A stretch of DNA of 64,000 bases from Bacillota bacterium (GCA_021287065.1 JAJTBE010000215.1:1-64000), one strand, 5' to 3'. Numbered from the stretch's first letter, positions 50,644-59,682 are shown. Notes: generated by a model from the letters alone, not told the origin. Numbers and translations: made by a program.

Positions 50644-51775
50644 ACTTCTCCCTTGCGGAACTGTTTTCAGAACAGGAGAGGGGTTTGATATTCCATTCCT
50701 CAATGCTCCCGGACAAACCTGCAGGGCCTGATTCTTCGGGGCATGTGTGATTCACACAGATGGAATAGCGCTTTGTTCCTGATTTTGTCTCTAACTTCGG
50801 AAATACCTGCTGTGTCAGTCTGTTCTCAAGGGGATCCAGGCCGAGAAGAATTTTGAGGGTGTTAAAGGTTTTTATGTCGATGGATTTAAAACAGTCATTT
50901 TCGTTGTTTCGTTCTGAAAAATCAGAATCAGTGCAAAACAAATGTTCGAATCTGACCGAAGATCCTGTTTTAGTTGCAATGAAAACTGTATTATCAGTTG
51001 AACCGCAGATTTCATTGAATAAAGCTTCCGCATCGGATTTGTTGTTACTGGTGATTTCTTCTGTTGGTTGTGCATCGGAGATTATTCCTTCGCTGAAAAG
51101 GTTTCTTTCGTCCTTAATTGTTAAACTCAGAATCTCAGCGATTTCAGCTATGAATCCCCCTCTTTCCGATATTTCAAGTATGTGCCACAGAAGGGGATTA
51201 CCGATTTTTCCGAAAAATGGATTTGTCAGAAAAAGGGAAGTTGAATCTCTGAAAAGATCCGAATTTTCCTTTTCAGAGATATAATCTGTAAATTCCCGGA
51301 AAATATTGTTTTTTGCGAGTTTTTCCATTTTGTTCAAAACTTTTTTTCTGTCAGACTTGTTTTTCCGGCTGCTCAATTCTGATATTCCCGAAAGGATTCC
51401 CGCAAGGATGCAATCATTTTCCGGCTCTTTTCTGAGGATGGTTTTCCCAAACCTGATGCACGCAGCCAAATGGAGAAAAGCTGTGTCGAGAATGCCGTAT
51501 TTCATGCCGATTTCTATCCATTTTACACAAGCGGTTCCAAAAATTTCAGGGTATCTGGCGTAAACGGCGGAAAAGCTTTTTCCGTTTAATAATGCATCCT
51601 GCAATGAGCAGCTTAAAATCATGTTGAGTGGGTTGTCTTTATCCCTTCCGAATTGTCTTATAATATCAAGGGGGTTCATTCCCCAGGAGAGGCAGAGTCC
51701 GAAGTCTCTGCAGTGTGAATATGCCATGTTTTTGTCAACCCGGATGTTGTTGTCAGAAATCAATTCCTGTTTCAT
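50624..51775 (-). CDS. Soluble protein resembling GspF and GspE pieces of type II secretion
   Basis: Residues 16-110 resemble the cytoplasmic GspF/PilC helical domain: GLCLSWGMNPLDIIRQFG, then a run ending ALLNGKSFSAVYARYPEIFG, then WIEIGMKYGILDTAFLHLA. A shorter second match may lie at residues 190-217 (GNPLLWHILEISERGGFIAE). Residues 245-350 resemble the N2 domain of GspE/PilB ATPases (FIATKTGSSVRFEHLF, LKILLGLDPLENRLTQQVFP). No membrane segment and no Walker ATPase domain are present. It thus looks like a soluble derivative of assembly-platform parts, and I infer a regulatory or scaffold role. It overlaps the downstream ECF sigma gene. Confidence 0.55.
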   Translation of the reverse strand: MKQELISDNNIRVDKNMAYSHCRDFGLCLSWGMNPLDIIRQFGRDKDNPLNMILSCSLQDALLNGKSFSAVYARYPEIFGTACVKWIEIGMKYGILDTAFLHLAACIRFGKTILRKEPENDCILAGILSGISELSSRKNKSDRKKVLNKMEKLAKNNIFREFTDYISEKENSDLFRDSTSLFLTNPFFGKIGNPLLWHILEISERGGFIAEIAEILSLTIKDERNLFSEGIISDAQPTEEITSNNKSDAEALFNEICGSTDNTVFIATKTGSSVRFEHLFCTDSDFSERNNENDCFKSIDIKTFNTLKILLGLDPLENRLTQQVFPKLETKSGTKRYSICVNHTCPEESGPAGLSGSIEEWNIKPLSCSENSSAREKYDSEQQ

Positions 51776-51977
51776 ATTGCCTCACTTTCCCATAATTATT
51801 ATCTATGATAATTGATATGTATTTCAGCGCTGATAATATAAAGACTGCGAAAACCCGGAAAAAGTTACATCGTTTAAGGATATTTTCGTTGAATAATGAT
51901 GAAGGAAAATAATTGTTTTACATAGAATCTGAAAATCATACATTTAAGGCTCTGTGATTTCTGAAAGGAGCATTTTC

Positions 51978-52937
51978 TTGAGGATTCTTATTACTGGAAT
52001 AACTGGTTTTGTCGGCAGCCATCTTGCCGAATATCTTCTGCAGAAAAATGAAGATAATGAAATTTTTGGAATATACCGCTGGAGAAGCAGAACTGAAAAC
52101 CTCAACCAGATCAAAGATAAGGTTAAGATGGTTGAGTGCGATCTTCTCGATAGCGGCTCTGTGAGATCAATGATGGAGCAGGTTAAACCTGATCGAATTT
52201 TCCATCTTGCTGCTCAGAGTTATGTGCTGTCTTCATGGCATGCACCTGCAGATACAATCAGCAACAATATCATCGGACAGGTTAACATTCTCGAAGCAAT
52301 GAAAGAGCTGAATCTTAACTGCAGAGTTCAGATAGCAGGTTCTTCAGAGGAATACGGGCTTGTAAAACCCGAAGAGACTCCCATAAAAGAAACCAATCCC
52401 CTACGTCCTCTCAGCCCTTATGCTGTGAGCAAGGTAGGGCAGGATATGCTGGCGTATCAGTATTATAAGAGCTACGGATTCCACCTGATAAGGACAAGGG
52501 CATTCAACCACTCGGGACCCCGGAGGGGCGATGTTTTTGTGGAATCCAATTTTGCAAAGCAGATAGTTGATATCGAAATGGGTAAGGCAGAACCTGTTGT
52601 TATGGTGGGGAACCTTGATGCCCAGAGAGATTTTACCGATGTCAGGGATGTTGTGAAAGCCTACGATCTGGCTATCGAAAACGCAAATCCGGGTGAAGTT
52701 TACAATATCTGCTCAAACAATGCATATTCGATAAAAGAGATTCTCGATATTCTTCTTTCGAAATCTCATGTTAAGATTGAAATAAAGACCGATCCGGCAA
52801 GGCTGAGACCTTCAGATGTGCAGCTTCTTCTTGGAGATTACAGCAAACTGAACAGTCTGACAGGCTGGAAACCTGAGATTCCATTTGAACAAACACTGGA
52901 AGATCTGTTGAACTACTGGAGAAATTATCCCCAATAG
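51978..52937 (+). CDS. GDP-mannose dehydratase/reductase-type SDR (first paralogue)
   Basis: An extended SDR: NAD(P) motif ITGITGFVGSHLAEYLL, active-site Ser and SPYAVSKVGQDM (YxxxK), and RTRAFNHSGPRRGDVFVESN, which is typical of GDP-mannose 4,6-dehydratase and the GDP-4-keto-6-deoxymannose reductase Rmd. One of the two tandem paralogues may make the 4-keto sugar and the other reduce it to GDP-rhamnose (inference). The start is a TTG at 51978 with AAGGAG upstream; a GTG at 51954 is in frame but poorly placed. It is the first gene of the surface-glycan operon. Confidence 0.88.
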   Translation: MRILITGITGFVGSHLAEYLLQKNEDNEIFGIYRWRSRTENLNQIKDKVKMVECDLLDSGSVRSMMEQVKPDRIFHLAAQSYVLSSWHAPADTISNNIIGQVNILEAMKELNLNCRVQIAGSSEEYGLVKPEETPIKETNPLRPLSPYAVSKVGQDMLAYQYYKSYGFHLIRTRAFNHSGPRRGDVFVESNFAKQIVDIEMGKAEPVVMVGNLDAQRDFTDVRDVVKAYDLAIENANPGEVYNICSNNAYSIKEILDILLSKSHVKIEIKTDPARLRPSDVQLLLGDYSKLNSLTGWKPEIPFEQTLEDLLNYWRNYPQ

Positions 52938-52947
52938 AGGTGAAATA

Positions 52948-53904
52948 ATGAAAGTATTGGTCGCCGGGATTACTGGCCTGGTGGGCAGCTATATTGCCGA
53001 ATATCTGCTTGAGCACGAACCCAAAGCTCAAATTTTCGGAACATACCGGTGGCGCAGCCGGATGGATCATATTAATAATTTCAAAACAAAAGTAACCCTG
53101 ATGGATTGCGATATCAGGGACGCCGTATCGGTCCGCCGCCTTATCAGGGATATTCAGCCTGATATTTTATTCCATATGGCATCTCAGTCTTCAGTGTTTA
53201 CATCCTGGCATGCTCCGAGAGAAACCCTGAATACTAATATTATTGGAGAAGTCAACTTTTTCGAAGCTCTGCGGGAATACGCTCCTGAGTGTAAGATTCT
53301 GATCCCCGGTTCCAGTGAGGAATACGGGCTGATGGAAGAATCTGAACTTCCTGCTGATGAACATACTCTTTACCGTCCCCTCAGCCCTTATGCTGTGAGT
53401 AAGGTTGTTCAGGATATGGCAGCTTATCAGTATCAGATGAGCTACCACCTTAACATCTACAGGGCAAGATCATTTAACCATACCGGACCCCGCCGTGAAG
53501 TTAACTTTGTGGAATCAAATTTCGCCCGCCAGATTGCAATGATCGAAAAAGGTAAACAGGAGCCCGTTATTCAGGTAGGCAATCTTGAGGCAAAAAGAGA
53601 TTACACTGATGTTAGGGATATGGTAAAAGCTTACTGGCTTATGATCAAGAAATGCCCTCCCGGTGAAGTCTTTAACATCTGCTCAGGCAGAGTTGTCAGT
53701 ATCAGACAGATACTTGATATTCTTCTTGGTTTATCAAATGTGGAGACAAAAGTTCAGGAAGACTCATCCAGATTCAGGCCCTATGATGCGCCCGCTATTT
53801 ACGGCGATTGCAGCAAGTTTAAGAAAGTTACCGGATGGGAACCTGAAATTCCACTGGAAAAAACTCTTGAAGATATTTTAAATTACTGGCGCCAGAAGGT
53901 TTGA
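52948..53904 (+). CDS. GDP-mannose dehydratase/reductase-type SDR (second paralogue)
   Basis: The tandem paralogue of the preceding gene, with the same motifs: AGITGLVGSYIAEYLL, SPYAVSKVVQDMAAYQYQ, RARSFNHTGPRREVNFVESN, and the same C-terminal NYWR ending. The two align without gaps through most of their length. They differ in the substrate-binding loops, so they probably do consecutive steps rather than the same one. AGAGGTGA precedes the ATG, ten bases after the first paralogue. Confidence 0.88.
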   Translation: MKVLVAGITGLVGSYIAEYLLEHEPKAQIFGTYRWRSRMDHINNFKTKVTLMDCDIRDAVSVRRLIRDIQPDILFHMASQSSVFTSWHAPRETLNTNIIGEVNFFEALREYAPECKILIPGSSEEYGLMEESELPADEHTLYRPLSPYAVSKVVQDMAAYQYQMSYHLNIYRARSFNHTGPRREVNFVESNFARQIAMIEKGKQEPVIQVGNLEAKRDYTDVRDMVKAYWLMIKKCPPGEVFNICSGRVVSIRQILDILLGLSNVETKVQEDSSRFRPYDAPAIYGDCSKFKKVTGWEPEIPLEKTLEDILNYWRQKV

Positions 53905-53910
53905 TGCAGT

Positions 53911-55002
53911 TTGAATATTATCATTGATACCCGGATGATTTACGACAGGCTGCATGGGATAGCCAGGTATTTGTATGAGATACTGAAGGTATTCAACGAC
54001 AGATACATACCTCATAATGTTTCGCTGATCACAAATAATCCCGGCACGCTCAAAAAACTTGGGCTTGCCGGGCGTTTTGATTTTATAGAGGCTAAGTCAA
54101 GGCCCTTTCATCCTATGGAGTTTCTGGAAATACCGTCGATTCTGAAAAAATCAAAGGCGGATCTTTTTCATGCTCCTTCAATTTCCGTTCCGCCATTCAA
54201 AACTGTGCCCACAGTTATAACCGTCCACGATTTGATACCTTATCACGAAGGAAGTATGTTCCACAGGATGTACTGCAATTATGTTCTGAGAAATGCTATC
54301 GGGTACTCTCAGGCGGTTATTACCGATGCAGAATATACCAAAGAAGATGTTGTTAAGTACATGGGGTGTCCTGAAGATAAAATCAGGGTTATACATGCTT
54401 CCACATCTATTTCGCAGTCGGACGAAATAACCTGGAAGGAAGTGAGCAGGAAGTTCAGGCTGAAGAAGCCTTATGTGTTTTGTCTTGCCAATCCGAGGCC
54501 TCATAAGAACCTGACAGGTCTGATCTCGATGTTTGAAATGGCCCGGGCAGGATCTCCCAAGGAGTTTTCCCTTGTTATAGGTTCGAAAACAAGCGAGGAG
54601 CTGGAAGCTAAAATTTCTGCTTCTCCCTATAAAAATGATATAATCAGAATTAATTATCTCGAAGATGATGAACTTGGAATCATCTATGAAAATGCAAGGG
54701 TTTTTGCTTTCCCTTCGTTCTTTGAGGGATTCGGACTGCCGCCTCTTGAAGCAATGTCTTTCGGGTGTCCGGTGGTATGCTCCAACAGAACTTCACTCCC
54801 TGAAGTAGTGGGTGAAGGAGGCATTCTGGAGGATCCTTCGGACAAAAAAGCATTTGCAGCCCACATCCTCAGGCTTATGACCGATGATGAGCTTTATTCC
54901 GAATATAGTGCAAGGGCAAAGGAAAGATCGAGGTTTTTTTCGTGGGAAAAATGTGCCATGGAAACCCTCGAAGTTTATGAAAATGCGGTGAAGAAGAATT
55001 GA
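53911..55002 (+). CDS. GT4-family glycosyltransferase
   Basis: A GT-B fold retaining glycosyltransferase of 363 residues. The N-terminal domain has IIDTRMIYDRLHGIARYLYEIL and VITVHDLIPY. The C-terminal domain carries FPSFFEGFGLPPLEAMSFGC, the ExxxxxxxE nucleotide-sugar motif, and SNRTSLPEVVGEGG. It resembles mannosyl- and rhamnosyltransferases of O-antigen pathways (WbaZ-like), consistent with the two GDP-sugar SDR genes just upstream. The start is a TTG at 53911. Its stop overlaps the start of the sugar transferase gene. Confidence 0.88.
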   Translation: MNIIIDTRMIYDRLHGIARYLYEILKVFNDRYIPHNVSLITNNPGTLKKLGLAGRFDFIEAKSRPFHPMEFLEIPSILKKSKADLFHAPSISVPPFKTVPTVITVHDLIPYHEGSMFHRMYCNYVLRNAIGYSQAVITDAEYTKEDVVKYMGCPEDKIRVIHASTSISQSDEITWKEVSRKFRLKKPYVFCLANPRPHKNLTGLISMFEMARAGSPKEFSLVIGSKTSEELEAKISASPYKNDIIRINYLEDDELGIIYENARVFAFPSFFEGFGLPPLEAMSFGCPVVCSNRTSLPEVVGEGGILEDPSDKKAFAAHILRLMTDDELYSEYSARAKERSRFFSWEKCAMETLEVYENAVKKN

Positions 55003-55718
55003 CTCCTTTCAGAAGATTTATGAAAAGGCTTATCGATATTGTATTATCCCTGATAATACTTTTTATAATTTCGCCTTTGCTTATTGCTTGCGCTATTGCG
55101 GTTAAACTTGAATCAAAGGGACCCATTTTTTTCCTTCAGGAAAGAGTGGGGAAGGACGGCAGACTTTTTAATATTTATAAATTCCGCACCATGATTGTTG
55201 ATGCGGTAAAAAAAGGGCTTGGTTATGAAATTCTCGAAGGCGACGACAGAATCACCAAATCGGGAAATTTTCTACGCCGCTGGAGTATAGACGAATTTCC
55301 GCAGCTTTTAAATGTGCTCAAAGGCGAGATGAGCCTTGTGGGACCAAGACCCACACTTAAATATCAGGTTGATCAGTATGATGATTTCCAGAGGAGAAGG
55401 CTTGAAGTTCAGCCCGGTATGACAGGACTGGCAACAGTAAGGGGAAGGAACCTTCTTTCCTGGAATGAAAGAATAGAATATGATGTATGGTATGTGGATA
55501 ATTATTCACTGATACTGGATTTTAAGATTATTTACGAAACATTCGGAACTATCCTGCGGGGCACCGGTGTATATGCTCCCACAACGGATCTTTTCAAGAT
55601 AAAACCGTCAGGAAAGGGAACTGGTGAAAATGAACATTCGGAATCAAAACCCGGAGAAACTCTGGTGGATGCTCAGAACAATGATAGCAATCCGCAGGGT
55701 GGAGGAGGAAATAAATAA
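54999..55718 (+). CDS. Polyprenyl-phosphate sugar-phosphate transferase (initiating PGT)
   Basis: A monotopic bacterial sugar transferase that loads the first sugar phosphate onto undecaprenyl phosphate. One re-entrant or membrane helix (residues 12-35) is followed by GPIFFLQERVGKDGRLF, YKFRTM, WSIDEFPQLLNVLKGEMSLV and GPRPT. It lacks the N-terminal domain of WbaP and WcaJ, like PglC. The start is a TTG at 54999 overlapping the previous stop (TTGA), with an ATG at 55020 as alternative. The last 30 residues are low-complexity (Gly/Asn/Ser/Glu) and lie inside the next gene's coding region, so the tail may have arisen by read-through of a lost stop. Confidence 0.85.
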   Translation: MTPFRRFMKRLIDIVLSLIILFIISPLLIACAIAVKLESKGPIFFLQERVGKDGRLFNIYKFRTMIVDAVKKGLGYEILEGDDRITKSGNFLRRWSIDEFPQLLNVLKGEMSLVGPRPTLKYQVDQYDDFQRRRLEVQPGMTGLATVRGRNLLSWNERIEYDVWYVDNYSLILDFKIIYETFGTILRGTGVYAPTTDLFKIKPSGKGTGENEHSESKPGETLVDAQNNDSNPQGGGGNK

Positions 55719-56598
55719 TCTTTTTGCCCGGGGGCAGATTTTTGGAACTACCCATCTTTATGCCGGTCAGGAAGCTGTGGCTGCAGGAGCTTGTTATCCT
55801 TTGCAGACTGATGATTATGTTGCTTCCACCCACAGAGGGCATGGACATGCCATCGCAAAAGGTGTAAACATCAGGCAGCTTGCTGCGGAACTTTTGGGAA
55901 AAGATGAGGGGATGTGCAGAGGCAGGGGAGGCACACAGCATCTGTCGGATCTGAATGTGGGTTTTCTCGGCACCAACGGTATTACCGGCGGTTTTATACC
56001 TATCGCCACCGGTTCGGCGTTGTCCTTTAAGATGAAAGGGGAAAAAAGGGTTGCCGTTTCATTTTTTGGCGACGGTGCCACAAATTCCGGATACTTCCAC
56101 GAATCACTGAATTTTGCTTCATTATATAAACTGCCTGTGGTTTATGTATGTGAAAACAATTTATATGCTATGAGTATTCATGTTAAAAAATCAACCACAG
56201 TGGCACATATAAGTGAAAGAGCCGCAGCCTATTCCATGCCGGGAGTTACAGTCGATGGTATGGATCCTTTTAAAGTTGAAGAAGTAATGAATGAAGCACT
56301 TAGAAGAGCAAGAAACGGTGAAGGACCTACTTTGATTGAAGCTGAAACATACAGATTTCATGGCCATTCCAAGTCTGATCAGAGATTATACAGAACAAGG
56401 GAAGAAGAAAACATCTGGCGGAGCAGGGATCCTATAGAAGTTCTTGCAGCAGCGATGACGGAAAATTCCATTGCAACGGAAGAAGAAGTGAATGGCATCA
56501 GAGAATCAGTTTTCAACGAAGTAAGAGATGCCTTTCAGTGGGCGTCATCTTTACCCGAACCTCCTGTAGTTGATCTGCTTCAGGGAGTTTACAGTTAA
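55630..56598 (+). CDS. Thiamine-diphosphate-dependent dehydrogenase E1 alpha subunit
   Basis: This protein is a member of the PdhA/AcoA family: FARGQIFGTTHLYAGQEAVA, CRGRGGTQHL, and the ThDP motif FFGDGATNSGYFHESLNFAS ending about 30 residues later at NN. E1 alpha pairs with a beta subunit to decarboxylate a 2-oxo acid. No beta, E2 or E3 gene is adjacent, so it is an orphan in a glycan operon and may have been recruited for a different aldehyde transfer. The ATG at 55630 has AAAGGGA; a GTG at 55624 is two codons upstream. It overlaps the sugar transferase gene by 89 bases in another frame. Confidence 0.85.
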   Translation: MNIRNQNPEKLWWMLRTMIAIRRVEEEINNLFARGQIFGTTHLYAGQEAVAAGACYPLQTDDYVASTHRGHGHAIAKGVNIRQLAAELLGKDEGMCRGRGGTQHLSDLNVGFLGTNGITGGFIPIATGSALSFKMKGEKRVAVSFFGDGATNSGYFHESLNFASLYKLPVVYVCENNLYAMSIHVKKSTTVAHISERAAAYSMPGVTVDGMDPFKVEEVMNEALRRARNGEGPTLIEAETYRFHGHSKSDQRLYRTREEENIWRSRDPIEVLAAAMTENSIATEEEVNGIRESVFNEVRDAFQWASSLPEPPVVDLLQGVYS

Positions 56599-56622
56599 AA
56601 TGTTTTTTCTGGATGGAGGATT

Positions 56623-58833
56623 ATGAGCAGCAGTCGTTACAACAAATTAAAAGCTTTGCCTTTTCTTATTTTATTTTTATTTCTTATGGGTATATGCATT
56701 TATCTGAGAAATAAATACTCTCTGTTTTTTCTTAATGTGGGAACTATAGTTTTTTCTGCGGTAAGTATATTTCAGGGTTATACAAATCACAAAGAACTAC
56801 TCATTACTGTTGTTTCCCATATCTTCAGGGAGCAGTTTCTGCCGGGTTTTATTATTGCGGAATTATTGCTTGGTTTGGGCATTTTTCTGTTGATAATTTT
56901 CTTTGAAAAAACCGGTTGGTCTGTTCCTGTTGAATCCTTTATCAGAAATTTCTATTCCGGAAAAAAGAAAGTTGTAAAACTTGCCGGCGCATTATTATTG
57001 ATTGCTTTAATGACTGCAGTCTTTTTTGTTTATCTTGGAGGCATTCCGGTTTCTACAGATGAGTTTGCCTACAGTTTTCAGGGTGATGTGCTCAAAACAT
57101 TCAGACTTTTTGCACCTCAGCCTGAAAACTCCGATTTTTTCCAATGTGAAAATATTATTATAAAAAATGGAAAATGGTTTGCAAAATATACAATAGGCTT
57201 CCCGCTTCTACTTGCAGCCGGTATGCTGTTTAATGCTCCATGGCTTGTAAATCCGGTTTTTGCGGCGCTGACCCTTCTTTTTATTTATCTTCTAACTGAT
57301 CTGCTTTTTGGAAGACGAAGTGGAATACTTGCTGTTCTGATGGCGGTTTTATCACCGTTTTTCTTCCTGAATGGAGCAGCTGCCTTTCAGCCACATATTA
57401 CTCTGGGATGCTCCCTTATCGGAGCGTATTACTTTTTCTGGCTGTCGGTAAAAAGAGAGAATTTTAGATATGCATGCCTCGGTGGTTGTTTTCTGTCGCT
57501 GGGGCTTCTTATCAGGCCTGTGGATTCCATTCTTCTCGGGTTGGCGCTGACAGTGGTTGTTTTGGCGGAGCTTATCAAAAGTGAGCAAAGAGCTGTTGTT
57601 ATAAAAAATTTCCTTCTGGTTATTCTGTTCAGCGGTATAGGTATGCTGGTGCTTATGCTGGTCAATAAAGTTCAGACAGGAGATTATTTCAGGTTTGCCT
57701 TCCAGATGTACGAAAAAAAGGAAGTGTGGGGATTTGGCGCTTATGGTCATAACATTTACAAAGCTTTGTGGAATCTTTTCTATGATACAACCAGACTACT
57801 GATCTGGGGTGCTCCGCTTTTGCTTTTGTCTGTCATCTATAGTTTATATGGCAAAGAAAAGAAACATGTGTTCTATTTCCTGTTTTTCTGTCTTGTTTAC
57901 AATATTTTCTACTTTGGCTGGTACACTGTGGGAAATTATGAATATGGTCCAAGATACCTTTTTTCAGGATTTCTGTTTCTGTTGCCTGTTGCCGGGTATG
58001 GCATATCATTTTTCTTCGAGAAGGCAGGCAGCAGGTTGGTTTATCCTTCTTCAGTAAGAATGGCGTTTCTTATTGGGATTCTGATTTATTCATTTTTTGC
58101 TTCCTATGCAGTATTTCTGCCGTTTTTAAACCAACAGTTAAATGGAAGCCTGACTGTTGTAACTGAAAAAAAACTGAATGAGCTGAGAGCTGCAACAGGT
58201 AAGGATGTTATTGCCTTTATTGTCGGTTCTCCTGAAAACAGAGTGAAAACATATACCCGGAATTTTTCGCCGCCGGAAAAGAACAAACACTTGGTTCTGT
58301 TATTTCTTGAACCTGAGAGAAATGCCGAAATCCTGAAGAAATACAGCAATCGTGCAGCTTTTATAGCGTATTACCTGCCTGACAGGAAGATTTTTAACTT
58401 TGAACCTATTCCTGATTTGAATAATATCAACCCTGATACCAGAGCTATGTTCAATCTGTTTGCAGGCGTCTCTTACCGCATGGGAGTGGATAATCCGGAA
58501 AAAGCTGAAAAAAATTGGCTTGATGCATACAAGCTGAATTCAAATAATTTAGCTCCGCTTATAAACCTTGCAAATATGTATCTGGAAGACGGAAAGCTTG
58601 ATGAAAGCAAAAAATACTGGGAAATGGTGATTGAGAATAATCCGTCGGTTCCCCTTGCATATATGTCGCTGGGTTCTATTTATGAAGACAGGGGCGACAG
58701 GGAAAATGCGCTTAAATATTATCTTGAGTTTTTAAAACTGGAACCCGGTTCAAATTCGTCCGAAAAAGTTAAGGATAAAATTCATTTTTATCAGGTAAAC
58801 GGCAGATTCCCTGAAGAAAAGATGAAAAAATAA
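56623..58833 (+). CDS. GT-C-type membrane glycosyltransferase with C-terminal TPR
   Basis: A 736-residue protein with about 12 hydrophobic segments up to residue 510. GGIPVSTDEFAYSFQGDVL lies in the first external loop, with an Asp-Glu pair as in GT39/GT83 transferases. The soluble C-terminus (residues 590-720) has two or three TPR units (APLINLANMYLEDGKLDESK, LAYMSLGSIYEDRGDRENAL). It probably transfers a lipid-linked sugar to a glycan or protein outside the inner membrane. GGAGG precedes the ATG. It is the last gene of the operon; gene-free repeat DNA follows. Confidence 0.75.
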   Translation: MSSSRYNKLKALPFLILFLFLMGICIYLRNKYSLFFLNVGTIVFSAVSIFQGYTNHKELLITVVSHIFREQFLPGFIIAELLLGLGIFLLIIFFEKTGWSVPVESFIRNFYSGKKKVVKLAGALLLIALMTAVFFVYLGGIPVSTDEFAYSFQGDVLKTFRLFAPQPENSDFFQCENIIIKNGKWFAKYTIGFPLLLAAGMLFNAPWLVNPVFAALTLLFIYLLTDLLFGRRSGILAVLMAVLSPFFFLNGAAAFQPHITLGCSLIGAYYFFWLSVKRENFRYACLGGCFLSLGLLIRPVDSILLGLALTVVVLAELIKSEQRAVVIKNFLLVILFSGIGMLVLMLVNKVQTGDYFRFAFQMYEKKEVWGFGAYGHNIYKALWNLFYDTTRLLIWGAPLLLLSVIYSLYGKEKKHVFYFLFFCLVYNIFYFGWYTVGNYEYGPRYLFSGFLFLLPVAGYGISFFFEKAGSRLVYPSSVRMAFLIGILIYSFFASYAVFLPFLNQQLNGSLTVVTEKKLNELRAATGKDVIAFIVGSPENRVKTYTRNFSPPEKNKHLVLLFLEPERNAEILKKYSNRAAFIAYYLPDRKIFNFEPIPDLNNINPDTRAMFNLFAGVSYRMGVDNPEKAEKNWLDAYKLNSNNLAPLINLANMYLEDGKLDESKKYWEMVIENNPSVPLAYMSLGSIYEDRGDRENALKYYLEFLKLEPGSNSSEKVKDKIHFYQVNGRFPEEKMKK

Positions 58834-58863
58834 AAAAACATTGACTTGATGACTGGTAGATCC

Positions 58864-59020
58864 TGCGATTCGGTGAGGTCGGAGAAAGCTTGTGGTTATG
58901 GGGTTCGCCGACGGTTGGCGGGAGGTTTTGGAGCCCATGGCAGGTGAGGATGCCTGCGATTCGACAGTCGCTGGTGAAGTCTTTTGGTTATGAGGTTTTC
59001 TGGCGGTTTGTTGGAGGCTG
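58864..59020. repeat. Two degenerate 91-bp tandem units
   Basis: A segment beginning TGCGATTCG at 58864 recurs at 58955. Both share GGTTATG(G/A)GGTT and GGCGG(G/T) blocks in the same order, with many changes. They are GC-rich and unlike the preceding gene. They form part of a 530-base gene-free stretch (58834-59364) that also holds the third repeat element. Confidence 0.55.
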
Positions 59021-59045
59021 TTGCGGGAGAGCACATTGGCTCTTT

Positions 59046-59335
59046 CCCAATGCCCATGAATTATAGCATTGATTTACCTAATCGCTCACGAGAATTGTAT
59101 CTGTTTGCCCAGCTCCCAGAGAAAACTTTTTGAAAAAAGTTTCCTCCGGACCTCCATCCCAAAACTTTTGGAATTGGGGGACCGACCGGGGGGATTAGGA
59201 CCGATGGGGTTTGGGGACCGTCAGAGGAGACCACGCTTTTTTGGAAAAGCGAGGTTTCATCCGAACCTCCTTACTTGAAAAACAAGATTATTTGGCTGGG
59301 AATTGGAGTGGATTTTCTAATTCAAAGGCATTGGG
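59046..59335 (-). mobile_element. MITE-like element, copy 3, inverted
   Basis: This is the same ~290-bp element as at 18.2-18.8 kb but in opposite orientation. Ends CCAATGCCCATGAATTA (59047-59063) and TAATTCAAAGGCATTGG (59318-59334) are inverted complements with two mismatches, and the ends extend symmetrically as CCCAAT...ATTGGG. The internal hairpin is conserved. Compared with copies 1 and 2 the interior has more changes, so it is an older or separate insertion. No target duplication is visible. Confidence 0.65.
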
Positions 59336-59364
59336 GGCACATTTCAGTCCTTCACCGCTCCTTC

Positions 59365-59640
59365 TTATACTTTCTTTTCCTGTTCTTCCTCTGTTATCTT
59401 TTCCTGAAGTTCTTTTCTCAAATCCTCTGGAATCATTTTCATTACTATAAAAATTCCCAGAGGCACAATAATAAGATCATCAAGCTGTCCGAGGATTGGT
59501 ATGAAGTCCGGTATCAGATCTATTGGGGATAATGCATAGGCAACAACAAAACCGGCAAGGATTTTTGCAACCAGAGGCATCCTCGGATCCTTACATGCAA
59601 GAACTAATATCCTGAATTCATCTTTGAGTTTTTTTAACAT
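59365..59640 (-). CDS. DUF1232/YkvA-family small membrane protein
   Basis: The 91-residue protein contains AYALSPIDLIPDFIPILGQL followed by DDLIIVPLGI, the unmistakable DUF1232 core (SPIDLIPDFIPxxGxLDD). It has one or two hydrophobic segments. The biological role of the family is unknown. It is on the minus strand downstream of the GH57 gene, from which it is separated by a strong terminator, and its end lies 30 bases from the repeat element. Confidence 0.9.
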   Translation of the reverse strand: MLKKLKDEFRILVLACKDPRMPLVAKILAGFVVAYALSPIDLIPDFIPILGQLDDLIIVPLGIFIVMKMIPEDLRKELQEKITEEEQEKKV

Positions 59641-59643
59641 AAT

Positions 59644-59670
59644 AAAAAAGGGGGGAAATAATCCCCCCCT
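59644..59670 (-). terminator. Rho-independent terminator of the GH57 gene
   Basis: On the minus strand GGGGGG-ATTATTT-CCCCCC is followed by six T, a compact canonical terminator 13 bases past the GH57 stop. Confidence 0.9.
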
Positions 59671-59682
59671 GTATATCCATAA

